A stretch of DNA of 37,498 bases, taken from positions 1 to 37,498 of the forward strand of contig JANQQA010000272.1 in NCBI GenBank assembly GCA_028285205.1. The letters are read 5' to 3'. Of the stretch, positions 7,639-15,695 are shown in pieces. The DNA comes from Bythopirellula sp. GTDB lineage: Bacteria > Planctomycetota > Planctomycetia > Pirellulales > Lacipirellulaceae. The number at the start of each line of letters is the position of its first letter. Position 1 is the first letter of the stretch. The position numbers and the translations under genes are program-made. The notes beneath the pieces are model-generated. The model had not been told where the DNA came from, did no database searches, and worked only from the letters and a program-made list of their open reading frames with translations.

Positions 7639-8553
7639 ATGCTGCTTGGAATCAACCGTCGCCAGTTCCTCCAGGGTGCTCCCTGTGCGGCAGTCGCCGG
7701 AGTCGCGCTGGCCTCTCAATCGTCCGTTGCGATCGATCCCATCGAGCGCAACGGCTCACCCAAATTCAAATTCAGTCTAGCGGCCTACAGTTACCGCGAT
7801 TTGCTAACCGGCGACCCAGCGCAACTGAGTCTGTCAGACTTTATCCGCGATTGCGCGTCGATGGGCTTGGAAGGTACTGAACTGACGTCTTACTACTTCC
7901 CTGAGCCGACGACTACCGAATACCTTCGCAAGTTGAAGCAAGAGTGCTTCCGCCTTGGGCTTGACGTCTCGGGAACCGCAGTCGGAAACGATTTTGGCTT
8001 TCCTCCGGGGCAGCAGCGTGACCAGGAGATCGCCTCAGTAAAACAGTGGATCGACTTTGCCGAAATACTTGGTGCGCCGGTCATTCGTATCTTTGCTGGA
8101 AAGCAGAAGAAAGAGATTTCCGACGACGAGACCCATGCGTTAATGGTCGAGGGGATTGAGGAGTGCTGCGACTACGCTGGTCAGCACGGCGTGCATCTAG
8201 CCTTAGAGAATCATGGAGGGCCGACCGCGACTGCCGAAGGGCTGCTAAAGTTTGTTCGTGATGTGAACAGTCCGTGGTTCGGTGTAAATCTTGATACGGG
8301 CAACTTCTATACACCTGACCCGTATGGCGATCTGGAGAAGGTCGCTCCGTATGCACTCAACGTCCAAGTGAAAGTCGTAACTGCCAACGATGAACAGCGC
8401 CGCAACAAGGAGCCAACGGACTTTAGCCGATTGGCATCGATGCTTCGACAGGTCGGCTATCGTGGCTATATCGTGCTGGAATACGAAGAAGCTGGCGACC
8501 CCCGACAGCAGTGCCGTCGCTACGTCGATAAAATCCGCGATGCGTTTGCCTAG
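7639..8553 (+). CDS. Tat-exported sugar phosphate isomerase/epimerase-like TIM-barrel protein
   Basis: 304 residues. The N-terminus carries a twin-arginine signal (NRRQFLQG followed by a hydrophobic Ala/Val-rich stretch), so the protein is exported folded. The rest matches the xylose-isomerase-like TIM barrel (AP endonuclease family 2 fold): FKFSLAAYSYRDL at strand 1, MGLEGTELTSYY, GAPVIRIFAGK, HGVHLALENHGGP with the metal-binding Glu, WFGVNLDTGNFY, and YIVLEYEEAGDP near the end. The substrate is unknown. GAGGAG lies 7 bases ahead of the ATG. It follows the symporter by 54 bases and ends the operon, so a role in handling the same sugar outside the cytoplasm is plausible. Confidence 0.88.
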   Translation: MLLGINRRQFLQGAPCAAVAGVALASQSSVAIDPIERNGSPKFKFSLAAYSYRDLLTGDPAQLSLSDFIRDCASMGLEGTELTSYYFPEPTTTEYLRKLKQECFRLGLDVSGTAVGNDFGFPPGQQRDQEIASVKQWIDFAEILGAPVIRIFAGKQKKEISDDETHALMVEGIEECCDYAGQHGVHLALENHGGPTATAEGLLKFVRDVNSPWFGVNLDTGNFYTPDPYGDLEKVAPYALNVQVKVVTANDEQRRNKEPTDFSRLASMLRQVGYRGYIVLEYEEAGDPRQQCRRYVDKIRDAFA

Positions 8554-8572
8554 CTGACGAGCCCGAACAAAA

Positions 8573-8601
8573 AAGGGTGCCAGACATCGTCTGACACCCT
8601 T
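8573..8601. terminator. Hairpin between convergent genes, likely bidirectional terminator
   Basis: AAGGGTGCCAGAC (8573-8585) pairs with GTCTGACACCCTT (8589-8601) with one mismatch around a three-base loop. An A-rich run (8568-8574) precedes it and becomes a U-run for minus-strand transcripts. On the plus strand only a T-rich tail (TTAGTTCTTAT) follows. It lies between the end of the plus-strand nag operon and the end of the minus-strand PEP-CTERM operon. Confidence 0.75.
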
Positions 8602-8644
8602 AGTTCTTATAAGGCAACAAATGATTGCTGCTCGCAACCGCTAA

Positions 8645-9751
8645 CTAAGCCCGATTTCGTGACGAAGCGATTGCCAAGCTCGCAAATGCAAGCAGTGCCA
8701 ACGATGCGGGCTCGGGAATCACACTGATCTCGACAAACGAGACATTCGTATCGCCGAAGAAATCCGGTACAACGACGATTCGGGCACCCAAAGGCTGTGC
8801 TTCCGAAGTCGTCAGGTGAACGCCTTCAGCAATCAGTGCTTGGGCGGTAGCAAGGCTAATCTGCGTAATCGGAGTACCAGTACCTGGCATTCCGTCATCG
8901 ACGCCCAGTTCCACCTGAAATACACCGTCGCCGTTAATCTCGACCTCACCACGGAAGTCGCTCAGTAGACCGTCGATTTCAATGCCAAACTCATTACTAC
9001 GTGCAATGCCGCCGTTGATGGTTAGCTTACCACTGAACGACTCATCGCTGTCGAAACGCAGTTTGTCTTGAACTTCTAGCAGGCCGCTGTTGAGCGTGAT
9101 CTGAGCATTGTCGAAGAAGAAGAAATCATCGTCAGCGATGACACTTCCGCCGTCGACCACAAGCCCAGCGTTGTCGCTCATGTTAAGCCGATCTCCAATG
9201 TTGATAACGCCGCCGGTTACCGTAAGCGAGCTATTGGAATTGATGTTAAGGTCATCATTCGTGCTTGCCATGCCGCCTGACATCGTCATGATGCCGACTG
9301 AACCCGACCCAAGGGTAAGGTCATCGCCAATATCCAGGACACCACCAGTTTGCGCCAGCAAACCGATGTTAATACCACCTGGGTCACGGCCAACGAATAC
9401 GTCACGCGTAGTCAGATCACCGCCGCTAATGGTCAGCGATCCACCGCCGTTCGCTGTACCAATGTTAACGTCTAACGCAGTCTGACCAGCCTGGGTACCG
9501 TCGACGACTAAGAGACCCAGCAGCGGAACATCAGCGCTGGTCGTTGGGGTCGGGGAAGTCGGCGGATCGCCGCCGCCAAGAGGGTTGCCGAAGGGGTCAG
9601 TAATTTCTGCCCAGTTGGCGGCATCGTCCCAAGAAGTTCCATCGCCGCCAGCATCAAATTCATAGAGGCCGTCCAATTGGCCGAATGTAGTGTTGCTCAA
9701 CAGTCCGTAGAGCAACGCTACGGAAGTCAAGCGGATGGTTTTGCGAAGCAT
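8645..9751 (-). CDS. PEP-CTERM sorted extracellular protein with beta-helix-like repeats
   Basis: 368 residues from the chosen start. The N-terminal signal peptide (MLRKTIRLTSVALLYGLL) is followed by short glycine-rich repeats of about 20 residues such as LTISGGDLTTRDVFVG and IMTMSGGMASTNDDLNI, which suggest a right-handed beta-helix or autotransporter-like stalk. The C-terminus is a classic PEP-CTERM signal: VIPEPAS, a hydrophobic helix (LALLAFASLAIA) and a basic tail (SSRNRA). PEP-CTERM proteins are handled by an exosortase and sent to the surface or exopolysaccharide. GGGAGG at 9759-9764 pairs with the ATG at 9751; the longer GTG start at 9766 would lie inside that site. It is the last gene of the operon. 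Confidence 0.88.
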   Translation of the reverse strand: MLRKTIRLTSVALLYGLLSNTTFGQLDGLYEFDAGGDGTSWDDAANWAEITDPFGNPLGGGDPPTSPTPTTSADVPLLGLLVVDGTQAGQTALDVNIGTANGGGSLTISGGDLTTRDVFVGRDPGGINIGLLAQTGGVLDIGDDLTLGSGSVGIMTMSGGMASTNDDLNINSNSSLTVTGGVINIGDRLNMSDNAGLVVDGGSVIADDDFFFFDNAQITLNSGLLEVQDKLRFDSDESFSGKLTINGGIARSNEFGIEIDGLLSDFRGEVEINGDGVFQVELGVDDGMPGTGTPITQISLATAQALIAEGVHLTTSEAQPLGARIVVVPDFFGDTNVSFVEISVIPEPASLALLAFASLAIASSRNRA

Positions 9752-9882
9752 TAGCGTACCTCCCACAGTTGAGAATCAAAGACAAGGCGAATTTAGTTCG
9801 TTCACTTTATTGTAACTGACTTGCGGACACCCATGCCAGAAAAAACCGCAAGTTATTGAATTCGTACGTCTGGATCTGCCTT

Positions 9883-10956
9883 TTATTGCACGGGCAAGTA
9901 GTCGTCAGGATCTAACTCCTGGCTGGCTCTGGTACCAAACTTGATGTAGGTCTCCAGATCTACAGCATCGGTGATGAACTCCACGCGTCCGTCAGCGTAC
10001 ACAAAGTTCGCTCCGCCAGGATGGCGGCTGCCAAAAGCTCCCATTGCGAAGTACGGTCGATCGGGTGGTATCCGATCACGCTCGCGAGGATAAATCTCGT
10101 CGTATTCTGGCCCAGCGGGTGTATTCACGGCATTGTCCGTGGTACGCATACCATCGAGGTGCCGCCAAGCGCGTGACCAAATGTTACTGCTATCGATAGT
10201 ATGGCTATCCTGCACCTCTCCTCCAAAGAAAGTATTGGCAGTGCCGTCCTCGATTTCGCGAATCTCGATTTCGCGAATGTAGAAGAAGATACCCGAGTTG
10301 TCGGCCTTCACGGGTAAATAACCTCGATCCCAACTAGGCCCGCGATGTCCTGAGCACATGGCGTAGTCGCTGGTTGCCGGTACATAATCGAAATCTTGGA
10401 ATACTTGCAGCTCCGTGGTGGGTTCGGAATCGGCACTAGGACACACTAGCGCTGGGGGTCGATTGTTGAGCGCTTGACGAATCTGAGGAGTTGTCCACGA
10501 GGCATAGTCGATTGTTTTCTCGTCAGTCCCATTTCCGACTGGCCACAGGATTCCATTTTCACGGCTTAAGTCGAGCACATCGTATAGACTTTGCAGCTCC
10601 AAGTAAGGCAACAACTTTACGAAAGCGCTCATCTGCGATCGCTTGATTGTCGGGTTTAGTTCGCAGCCTTCGACAGGGTCACCTGTTCGGTAGGTCACTA
10701 GAACGGCACCATCGCAGCCGTGTCGACCAGCGGGGAAATGGCCGTTGCTGGATTCGTAGTTGTGCAACGCCAGCCCAATTTGCTTTTGATTATTGACACA
10801 CTGCAAACGTCGGGCCGACTCGCGAGCAGCTTGCACAGCGGGCAACAGTAGAGCAACTAGAACACCAATGATGGCGATTACCACCAGTAACTCGACCAAC
10901 GTGAAACCTCTGGCGACCGGTTTGCATGGTCGTAGTGAGCTCGTAGCGACTACCAT
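9883..10956 (-). CDS. DUF1559 pseudopilin-like protein (type II secretion prepilin N-terminus)
   Basis: 357 residues. The prepilin signal is clear: [20 protein letters not shown], cleaved after the Gly by prepilin peptidase, then [17 protein letters not shown] and the DUF1559 signature [23 protein letters not shown]. Near the C-terminus [17 protein letters not shown] is the H-X9-DG motif of the family. These proteins are greatly expanded in planctomycetes; their exact task is not settled. A 15-base perfect tandem duplication (10249-10278) repeats the residues IREIE just before the usual DGTxNT motif. AAGGAG lies 8 bases ahead of the ATG. The lipoprotein gene ends 36 bases upstream. Confidence 0.93.
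   Translation of the reverse strand: MVVATSSLRPCKPVARGFTLVELLVVIAIIGVLVALLLPAVQAARESARRLQCVNNQKQIGLALHNYESSNGHFPAGRHGCDGAVLVTYRTGDPVEGCELNPTIKRSQMSAFVKLLPYLELQSLYDVLDLSRENGILWPVGNGTDEKTIDYASWTTPQIRQALNNRPPALVCPSADSEPTTELQVFQDFDYVPATSDYAMCSGHRGPSWDRGYLPVKADNSGIFFYIREIEIREIEDGTANTFFGGEVQDSHTIDSSNIWSRAWRHLDGMRTTDNAVNTPAGPEYDEIYPRERDRIPPDRPYFAMGAFGSRHPGGANFVYADGRVEFITDAVDLETYIKFGTRASQELDPDDYLPVQ
10249..10278 (-). repeat. 15-bp perfect tandem duplication inside the DUF1559 gene
   Basis: The unit CTCGATTTCGCGAAT occurs twice in a row (10249-10263 and 10264-10278). It is in frame and yields [10 protein letters not shown] just before DGTANT. It probably arose by slippage or a short duplication and adds one beta-strand-sized step. 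Confidence 0.9.
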
Positions 10957-10992
10957 ATTGAATGCTCCTTGGGCTGCACTAACAGTTACTGG

Positions 10993-11418
10993 TCAACGTG
11001 TTCTCTCTACGAATGGCTTGCCACCGTCCCAAGAAAGATTGATGACGATGGATTCTGTTTCCTCAGAAATCTCCTGCGTTAGTCCCGACGTTTGGAATCG
11101 AAAGTACTTTGGAGGGGCATGCCACTTGCGTTGTTTGTCGTTAATCCATTCGCCTGCATTCACCGATACACGATGGACACCGGGCACGATACCGTCTTTT
11201 GCCCCGTAAGTGGAAAGCGAGAAGCGACCTTCCTCGTCCAGCTTTGCCACTGACGGCCTGGAGTTGTTGGGCACGAACTTTACTGTTCCAAAAGGCAATG
11301 GTTTTCCATCGATTAGGACTTGTCCGTTAACTCGCACACGGCTTGGTCGATTGTCACAACCCGACACTGCCGAGATCGTGGCTACCAAACAAAAGGTTAG
11401 TAGTAGTTTCTCTTTCAT
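10993..11418 (-). CDS. Planctomycete lipoprotein, transthyretin/carboxypeptidase-regulatory-like
   Basis: 141 residues. The signal peptide ends in a lipobox (ISAVSGC), so the mature protein starts at Cys with a lipid anchor. The body carries VNGQVLIDGKPLPFGTVKFVP and EEGRFSLSTYGAKDGIVPGVHRV, the layout of small beta-sandwich domains related to transthyretin or carboxypeptidase regulatory domains. This lipoprotein type is often placed beside DUF1559 genes in planctomycetes. Only four bases separate its ATG from the stop of the PEP-CTERM/dockerin gene, and no Shine-Dalgarno sequence is evident, so it is probably translated by coupling. The role is unknown. Confidence 0.85.
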   Translation of the reverse strand: MKEKLLLTFCLVATISAVSGCDNRPSRVRVNGQVLIDGKPLPFGTVKFVPNNSRPSVAKLDEEGRFSLSTYGAKDGIVPGVHRVSVNAGEWINDKQRKWHAPPKYFRFQTSGLTQEISEETESIVINLSWDGGKPFVERTR

Positions 11419-11422
11419 ATGG

Positions 11423-12754
11423 TCAGTTTAGGCGGAGAGCGTCCCCACGCAAACCTCTACGCTCGTGCGTCCATGCTGCCACAGCAATCAGCAACAGAGC
11501 AAGGCTACCAGGCTCAGGCACCGCCTGAGCGGCGGACGCACTCGGCCCTGGACCGTAACTGTTTTGCCAATCCGTTAGGTCATCGGCATCGAAGCTGCCA
11601 GGGAAACCTCGCTGCCAGGCCAAAAAGTCCGCACCATCGACATCACCGTCGCCGTCAAAGTCACCCGCCAAACCCGCAGCCGCGGCCGAGACCTGTGTGA
11701 AATCAGTACCGCCAACGTTGACGATTTCCACGGTCAGTGGATCAGCTTCTGAGGTGGTAATGATCCCGCCTGCAATCAACAGATCGACTGCCGCAACGCT
11801 TTCTTGTGCATTTTCGAATTGCAGCAGGCCTCCCGCATTGACCTCGATGGTGCCGCTACTATTCGTTTCGCCGAAACTGCCCGCGCGGAGGATTCCACCA
11901 TCAAGTGTCACGGAACCGTTAACGATAAGCGAATCATCAGCCTGCAGCAAACCGTCGGTGATCGCCACGGTCACGTCGGCCGACTCGACGCCACCGGCGG
12001 AGTTCGATGAACTTACCAATCCCAACTCCGCATCACCCTGAATTAGTATTTCCCCGCCGTCCAAATTCAGAACGGAATTCCTATACATGCGAAGTGCGCG
12101 ATTGGGAGCGAGCGCAGATGTGCCGATGTTGATCGTACCCGCACTCATTGTCAGCATACTATCGGCACCGATAGTCCAATCGAGCGAGAGATCTCCGCGC
12201 GTGTTGACCTCGCCGCCTGTCATGTTCATTAGCCCCTGAGAGCCACTTCCAATCCAAAGCGTATCTGTTTCGACGGTGCCATCACTGATGTTGAAAGTTC
12301 CTGGGTTCTGGTTCCCCGGTAGGGCGACGTTCGCCGCTCCGATGCGAAACCTGCGATTGCAACTGAATGGCAGTTCGTTGCAAGAGTCTGCCGTCGTCAA
12401 CGTACCGCCACTCATCGTCAGCAGCCCGGCCCCGGCGAAACGCCCAATCCGGATCTCGAAAGCTTCTGCTTCATCCCCCGGCCCAATCTCAGGAGCATCG
12501 ACGCCAAACATAGAGGTCTGAATTTCTACTCGCGTACCCAGATCAGGAACTTCGGGACCGAATGGCGGGAACGGGTCAGCACCACCATCACTCCAATTGA
12601 CCGACGTCATCCAGTCGGTTGGATCGTCCGGTTGGGGATCCACATCGGCCACGCCGTCAAAGTCGTAGGTTTCGTCCTCCTGAGCGATTCCAGGAGTGGA
12701 ACCGAAAGCTAGCGTGAGGAAGAATAGGGTGCCAAATAACGCTGACTTGAGCAT
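11423..12754 (-). CDS. PEP-CTERM protein with dockerin-like EF-hand and beta-helix-like repeats
   Basis: 443 residues. The signal peptide (MLKSALFGTLFFLTLAFG) is followed by glycine-rich repeats like those of the partner protein at 8645-9751 (LLTMSGGTLTTADSC, GLMNMTGGEVNTRGDL, MLTMSAGTINIGTS). Near the C-terminus DFDGDGDVDGADFLAWQRG is a calcium-binding EF-hand of the dockerin type. It is followed by VPEPGSLALLLIAVAAW and a basic tail, the PEP-CTERM sorting signal, here with an unusually long end (HERRGLRGDALRLN). Two Cys (SCNELPFSCNRR) may form a disulfide. It is the first gene of the four-gene operon. GGGAG lies 7 bases ahead of the ATG. Confidence 0.88.
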   Translation of the reverse strand: MLKSALFGTLFFLTLAFGSTPGIAQEDETYDFDGVADVDPQPDDPTDWMTSVNWSDGGADPFPPFGPEVPDLGTRVEIQTSMFGVDAPEIGPGDEAEAFEIRIGRFAGAGLLTMSGGTLTTADSCNELPFSCNRRFRIGAANVALPGNQNPGTFNISDGTVETDTLWIGSGSQGLMNMTGGEVNTRGDLSLDWTIGADSMLTMSAGTINIGTSALAPNRALRMYRNSVLNLDGGEILIQGDAELGLVSSSNSAGGVESADVTVAITDGLLQADDSLIVNGSVTLDGGILRAGSFGETNSSGTIEVNAGGLLQFENAQESVAAVDLLIAGGIITTSEADPLTVEIVNVGGTDFTQVSAAAAGLAGDFDGDGDVDGADFLAWQRGFPGSFDADDLTDWQNSYGPGPSASAAQAVPEPGSLALLLIAVAAWTHERRGLRGDALRLN

Positions 12755-12942
12755 GCAGCTGCTCCCTAACCGGTGTGCTCGGGCAGAACGAGGAGTCTTA
12801 GTTACAAGAATCTCTATCTTAACCCACCACTCCTACCGACTGCAACATCTTGGCATGAAAAGGGCACCGCGAATACCAGAGGCGACGATTGACAAACAAT
12901 TGGAATCGCCGATTTTTCGCACTCGCATTGCGTTACGGCAAC
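12755..12942. other. Intergenic region upstream of the PEP-CTERM operon
   Basis: 188 bases between two minus-strand genes. It must carry the operon's promoter; a TTGCAG/TAAGAT pair is visible on the minus strand but with only a 15-base spacer, so I do not assign it. No terminator-like hairpin was found. Confidence 0.4.
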
Positions 12943-15513
12943 TCACTTTTGCGCAATGCAGATCTTCGTTAGCGTTTGAGGCGAAATCTTCAGTTTGAGT
13001 CTTTGGCCGCTGGTCTGTATCGCCACACTGAGATTCTCGCGTTGGTTTGCATTACGACCGTCCGTCATTTCATTGATAACAGTACCGTAGGACCCGCGTC
13101 TTAAACTCCAGACTCGCAAAAAGACGTGACAACTTGTCGAACCGTGTGAAAACACCTCTACTTCGAGGCGATCGCGACTTGCCTCGGTCACCAGTGCGGT
13201 AAAGTCCGCATTGGTATTCTCCCACGTCACGGCATAGTAGGGCGAAAGGTTGTTTCTCACCCCATCGCCAGTCAGCATCGCTTTGACAAGTTCTGACTGT
13301 GGAACATAGACGCGATCTGTGTGAAGTGCTTCGGATGTCTTCAGCGGAGTATTGTATCGAATGTCCTGTAGGGTCTGCTCCATGCCACGCAGCAAGTGAT
13401 GCTCGTCTCCGGTGAGACGGTAGCGCGCGTATGGAGTACCGTAAGCGAGGATCAGATCGTCGTAGCGTGAATCGTCTGTGGTAAATCGCCATTGGGCGAC
13501 GACACTCCAGAAGGTTTCGTTTTTCATGAGCCGGAGCGCTGCCCAAGCTGCTGACCCAGCTTCGGGGGCGCTCGGCTGCGACGGATCCAACTTAGCTTGC
13601 TCCGAGCGAACCAGATCAAGGGCGCTGAAGATTGGTTGCAACAATCTCTCGTCGCCAGTGAGCTCATAGGTAAATAGCAGTTGATCCATCATCAGGCTGC
13701 CCGCGTGATGTTGCCAATCGAAATACTTCCAGTACATCTGTGGTTGGTACCAGTTTGGCTCATCCCCGTTGATGGCCTCGTCAGAGAATCGGACGGACGC
13801 GGGAATGAGTCCCCTGGGCTTCCCTTTGTCCGTCCGCATCGCCGCGTCGACCCATGCTGAGGACCATTGATGAAGCTGCTTTACTAGGGCAGGCTCGGGT
13901 TGTATCCACGCCAAGTAGCGCATGGGCTGAACTGCGCGGGTGTTATATTCGACATCGCGTCCTTTGGGTTCCGCGTCCTCCACCTGATTTGCGTTGAACC
14001 ACGCACTGCGAAAGTGGAGATGCCCTCGCGAAGTTTCGCCCGTCCATACGTTGCCGAAGTGTTCCGACGTCTTCGCCAGCCGAACACGATAGTTGGGTGC
14101 GTCGGAGAGGACCGCCATGAGTGGTGCTGTGTCGGCAATCAGTTCGGCGGCGTGCTCCACGTCGCTGACCTTGGCTGCGTAGCCATCCACGACTTCGTTG
14201 CTGTGCCACACTCCATCTGCTAGCTTCTTCCATCCCTCGATCGTCGTCTGGTCGCCCAGCAGCGCGAGTGGCACCCACCAGCGCAGCATTTCCACGTCGT
14301 CTCCCCATTTCCCGCCCAGTTCGCCGTTGTCCGCCTGACGTTGGTTGACCCACCAATGGGAAATCTGCCGCATACGACATAGTATTTCGTGCTGTGCTAT
14401 CGACCATTTCGGAGCATTCGGGGATGGATGATTTCGATCACACGGATCAGGCAGTTCGATCTGCTTTCCGAGGTACATGGCCAGCGTCGAATCCTCTGGA
14501 TGCAACCGATACAGCGTCTGTAGATCGCGACGCCCGTGCTCACCTACGTGGGCTGGGGCCCCTTCACGATGGAGCCAGTAGAGAATGCGGCCTCTCAGAT
14601 ACCGCGCACGCTCTGCGATGAGATCTCCGGGAGTCTGCTCACACGCCAAAATACCATCTGCCAGAAAGACTGCCTGGTGTAAACGGTCGAACATCCCCAG
14701 GCCGGTCTTCTCACGCGCCCAACTCCAGCCTCGCATTTCAAACAGTCGGTGTGCCTCGAACAACATTCCCAACAACTCTGCGGCATATGCCGAGTAGGCA
14801 TCTGAAGCACTCGAGAGTTCTTCGATCACTTCTGTTGGCAGTGTCTGGTTTTGGTATCCTCCAACCGCAGCGAGCCGATTGTGCAGCGACTGCACAGCTG
14901 GCCCCGTCTGTCCAGGAAGTCGAAACAGCGATATTCCTAGGAGCCGGACGTCTTGTTCGACCCCGATCAGCTGGAGTACTAGTCCGTCATTCGCTACTTG
15001 GATGCTGTTCTGATAGATCCGGTACAGTCTCGGCTGCGATCTTGCTGGTTCGGCGGGCGTTCCGAATGATTGCCAGAGTAGTTGTTGTTGTTGGCCCTGT
15101 AGGAGCAGGCGTAGCGTCTTTGCCGCGGTGTACTCTGCTTCCAGCTTGACGATGACGACCCATTCGCCTTGTTTGACATCAGCTCGAAAAGTAATTTCGC
15201 GTCCGTAAACTCCGTCGATCGTTGTCGCATCACGCGAGCGCACCAGCTCCGGCCGTCGAAAAGCGCCTGCGGGGCGATGCGTCCACCCGAACTTCGTTGT
15301 GGCTGCGTAGTCCGAATCAATATCTAGTGCAATCGACCCCTGATCGGTTTGCGATTCCGTCGGCTCAGCATCGAATCGAAGTACAGTTTCATTTCCTTTG
15401 AGACGGTCGGTCACACCCGACGACGACTGTGTCAGCAGCGTAAGTACAATCATTGCTTCTGCGCCTAACCGCGGGAATCTAAGATATGTCGGCGCTTTTG
15501 AGTCAGTCGTCAT
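12943..15513 (-). CDS. Large probable secreted protein of unknown function; possible carbohydrate-active enzyme
   Basis: 856 residues; family not recognised with certainty. The N-terminus has a weak hydrophobic stretch (MIVLTLLTQSS, about residues 21-31), so it is probably exported. Residues about 40-190 look like a galactose-binding or malectin-like beta-sandwich (VLRFDAEP, KFGWTHRPAG, VYGREITFRADVKQGEWVV), a domain often attached to polysaccharide lyases. The middle, about 350-760, is alpha-helical and rich in Trp/Tyr/His (WSIAQHEILCRM, GDEPNWYQPQMYWKYFDWQHH, LLFTYELTGDERLL), compatible with an alpha/alpha toroid. The end is beta-rich. No catalytic residue can be assigned. It diverges from the PSCyt1/DUF1553 gene. 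The ATG at 15513 has weak Shine-Dalgarno support; an ATG at 15453 is an alternative. Confidence 0.75.
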   Translation of the reverse strand: MTTDSKAPTYLRFPRLGAEAMIVLTLLTQSSSGVTDRLKGNETVLRFDAEPTESQTDQGSIALDIDSDYAATTKFGWTHRPAGAFRRPELVRSRDATTIDGVYGREITFRADVKQGEWVVIVKLEAEYTAAKTLRLLLQGQQQQLLWQSFGTPAEPARSQPRLYRIYQNSIQVANDGLVLQLIGVEQDVRLLGISLFRLPGQTGPAVQSLHNRLAAVGGYQNQTLPTEVIEELSSASDAYSAYAAELLGMLFEAHRLFEMRGWSWAREKTGLGMFDRLHQAVFLADGILACEQTPGDLIAERARYLRGRILYWLHREGAPAHVGEHGRRDLQTLYRLHPEDSTLAMYLGKQIELPDPCDRNHPSPNAPKWSIAQHEILCRMRQISHWWVNQRQADNGELGGKWGDDVEMLRWWVPLALLGDQTTIEGWKKLADGVWHSNEVVDGYAAKVSDVEHAAELIADTAPLMAVLSDAPNYRVRLAKTSEHFGNVWTGETSRGHLHFRSAWFNANQVEDAEPKGRDVEYNTRAVQPMRYLAWIQPEPALVKQLHQWSSAWVDAAMRTDKGKPRGLIPASVRFSDEAINGDEPNWYQPQMYWKYFDWQHHAGSLMMDQLLFTYELTGDERLLQPIFSALDLVRSEQAKLDPSQPSAPEAGSAAWAALRLMKNETFWSVVAQWRFTTDDSRYDDLILAYGTPYARYRLTGDEHHLLRGMEQTLQDIRYNTPLKTSEALHTDRVYVPQSELVKAMLTGDGVRNNLSPYYAVTWENTNADFTALVTEASRDRLEVEVFSHGSTSCHVFLRVWSLRRGSYGTVINEMTDGRNANQRENLSVAIQTSGQRLKLKISPQTLTKICIAQK

Positions 15514-15583
15514 TATCGCTTCGGTCGTTAGTTGAATTGAAGCATGTTCTGCAAACCCTACGCCGGTGTTTGAGCGAATGCCG

Positions 15584-15625
15584 GCGGCCGTCGCGAGAAA
15601 ACACGTGCCGACGAATGACGGCCGC
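15584..15625. repeat. 9-bp inverted repeat in a divergent promoter region
   Basis: GCGGCCGTC (15584-15592) and GACGGCCGC (15617-15625) are perfect inverted copies separated by 24 bases. They lie between the starts of the 856-residue gene (minus) and the PSCyt1/DUF1553 gene (plus), where a shared operator would be expected. No T-run follows, so a terminator is unlikely. Confidence 0.45.
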
Positions 15626-15695
15626 TGCGAAGTACTGGCAGTAGTTCTTGGAGCAGGTTACGATAACATATTCACTGGCTTCGTGAGTCTGCTTC

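Noticed and set aside
9752..9766. GTG start five codons upstream for the PEP-CTERM gene
   Set aside because: The GTG overlaps the GGGAGG ribosome binding site that serves the ATG at 9751.
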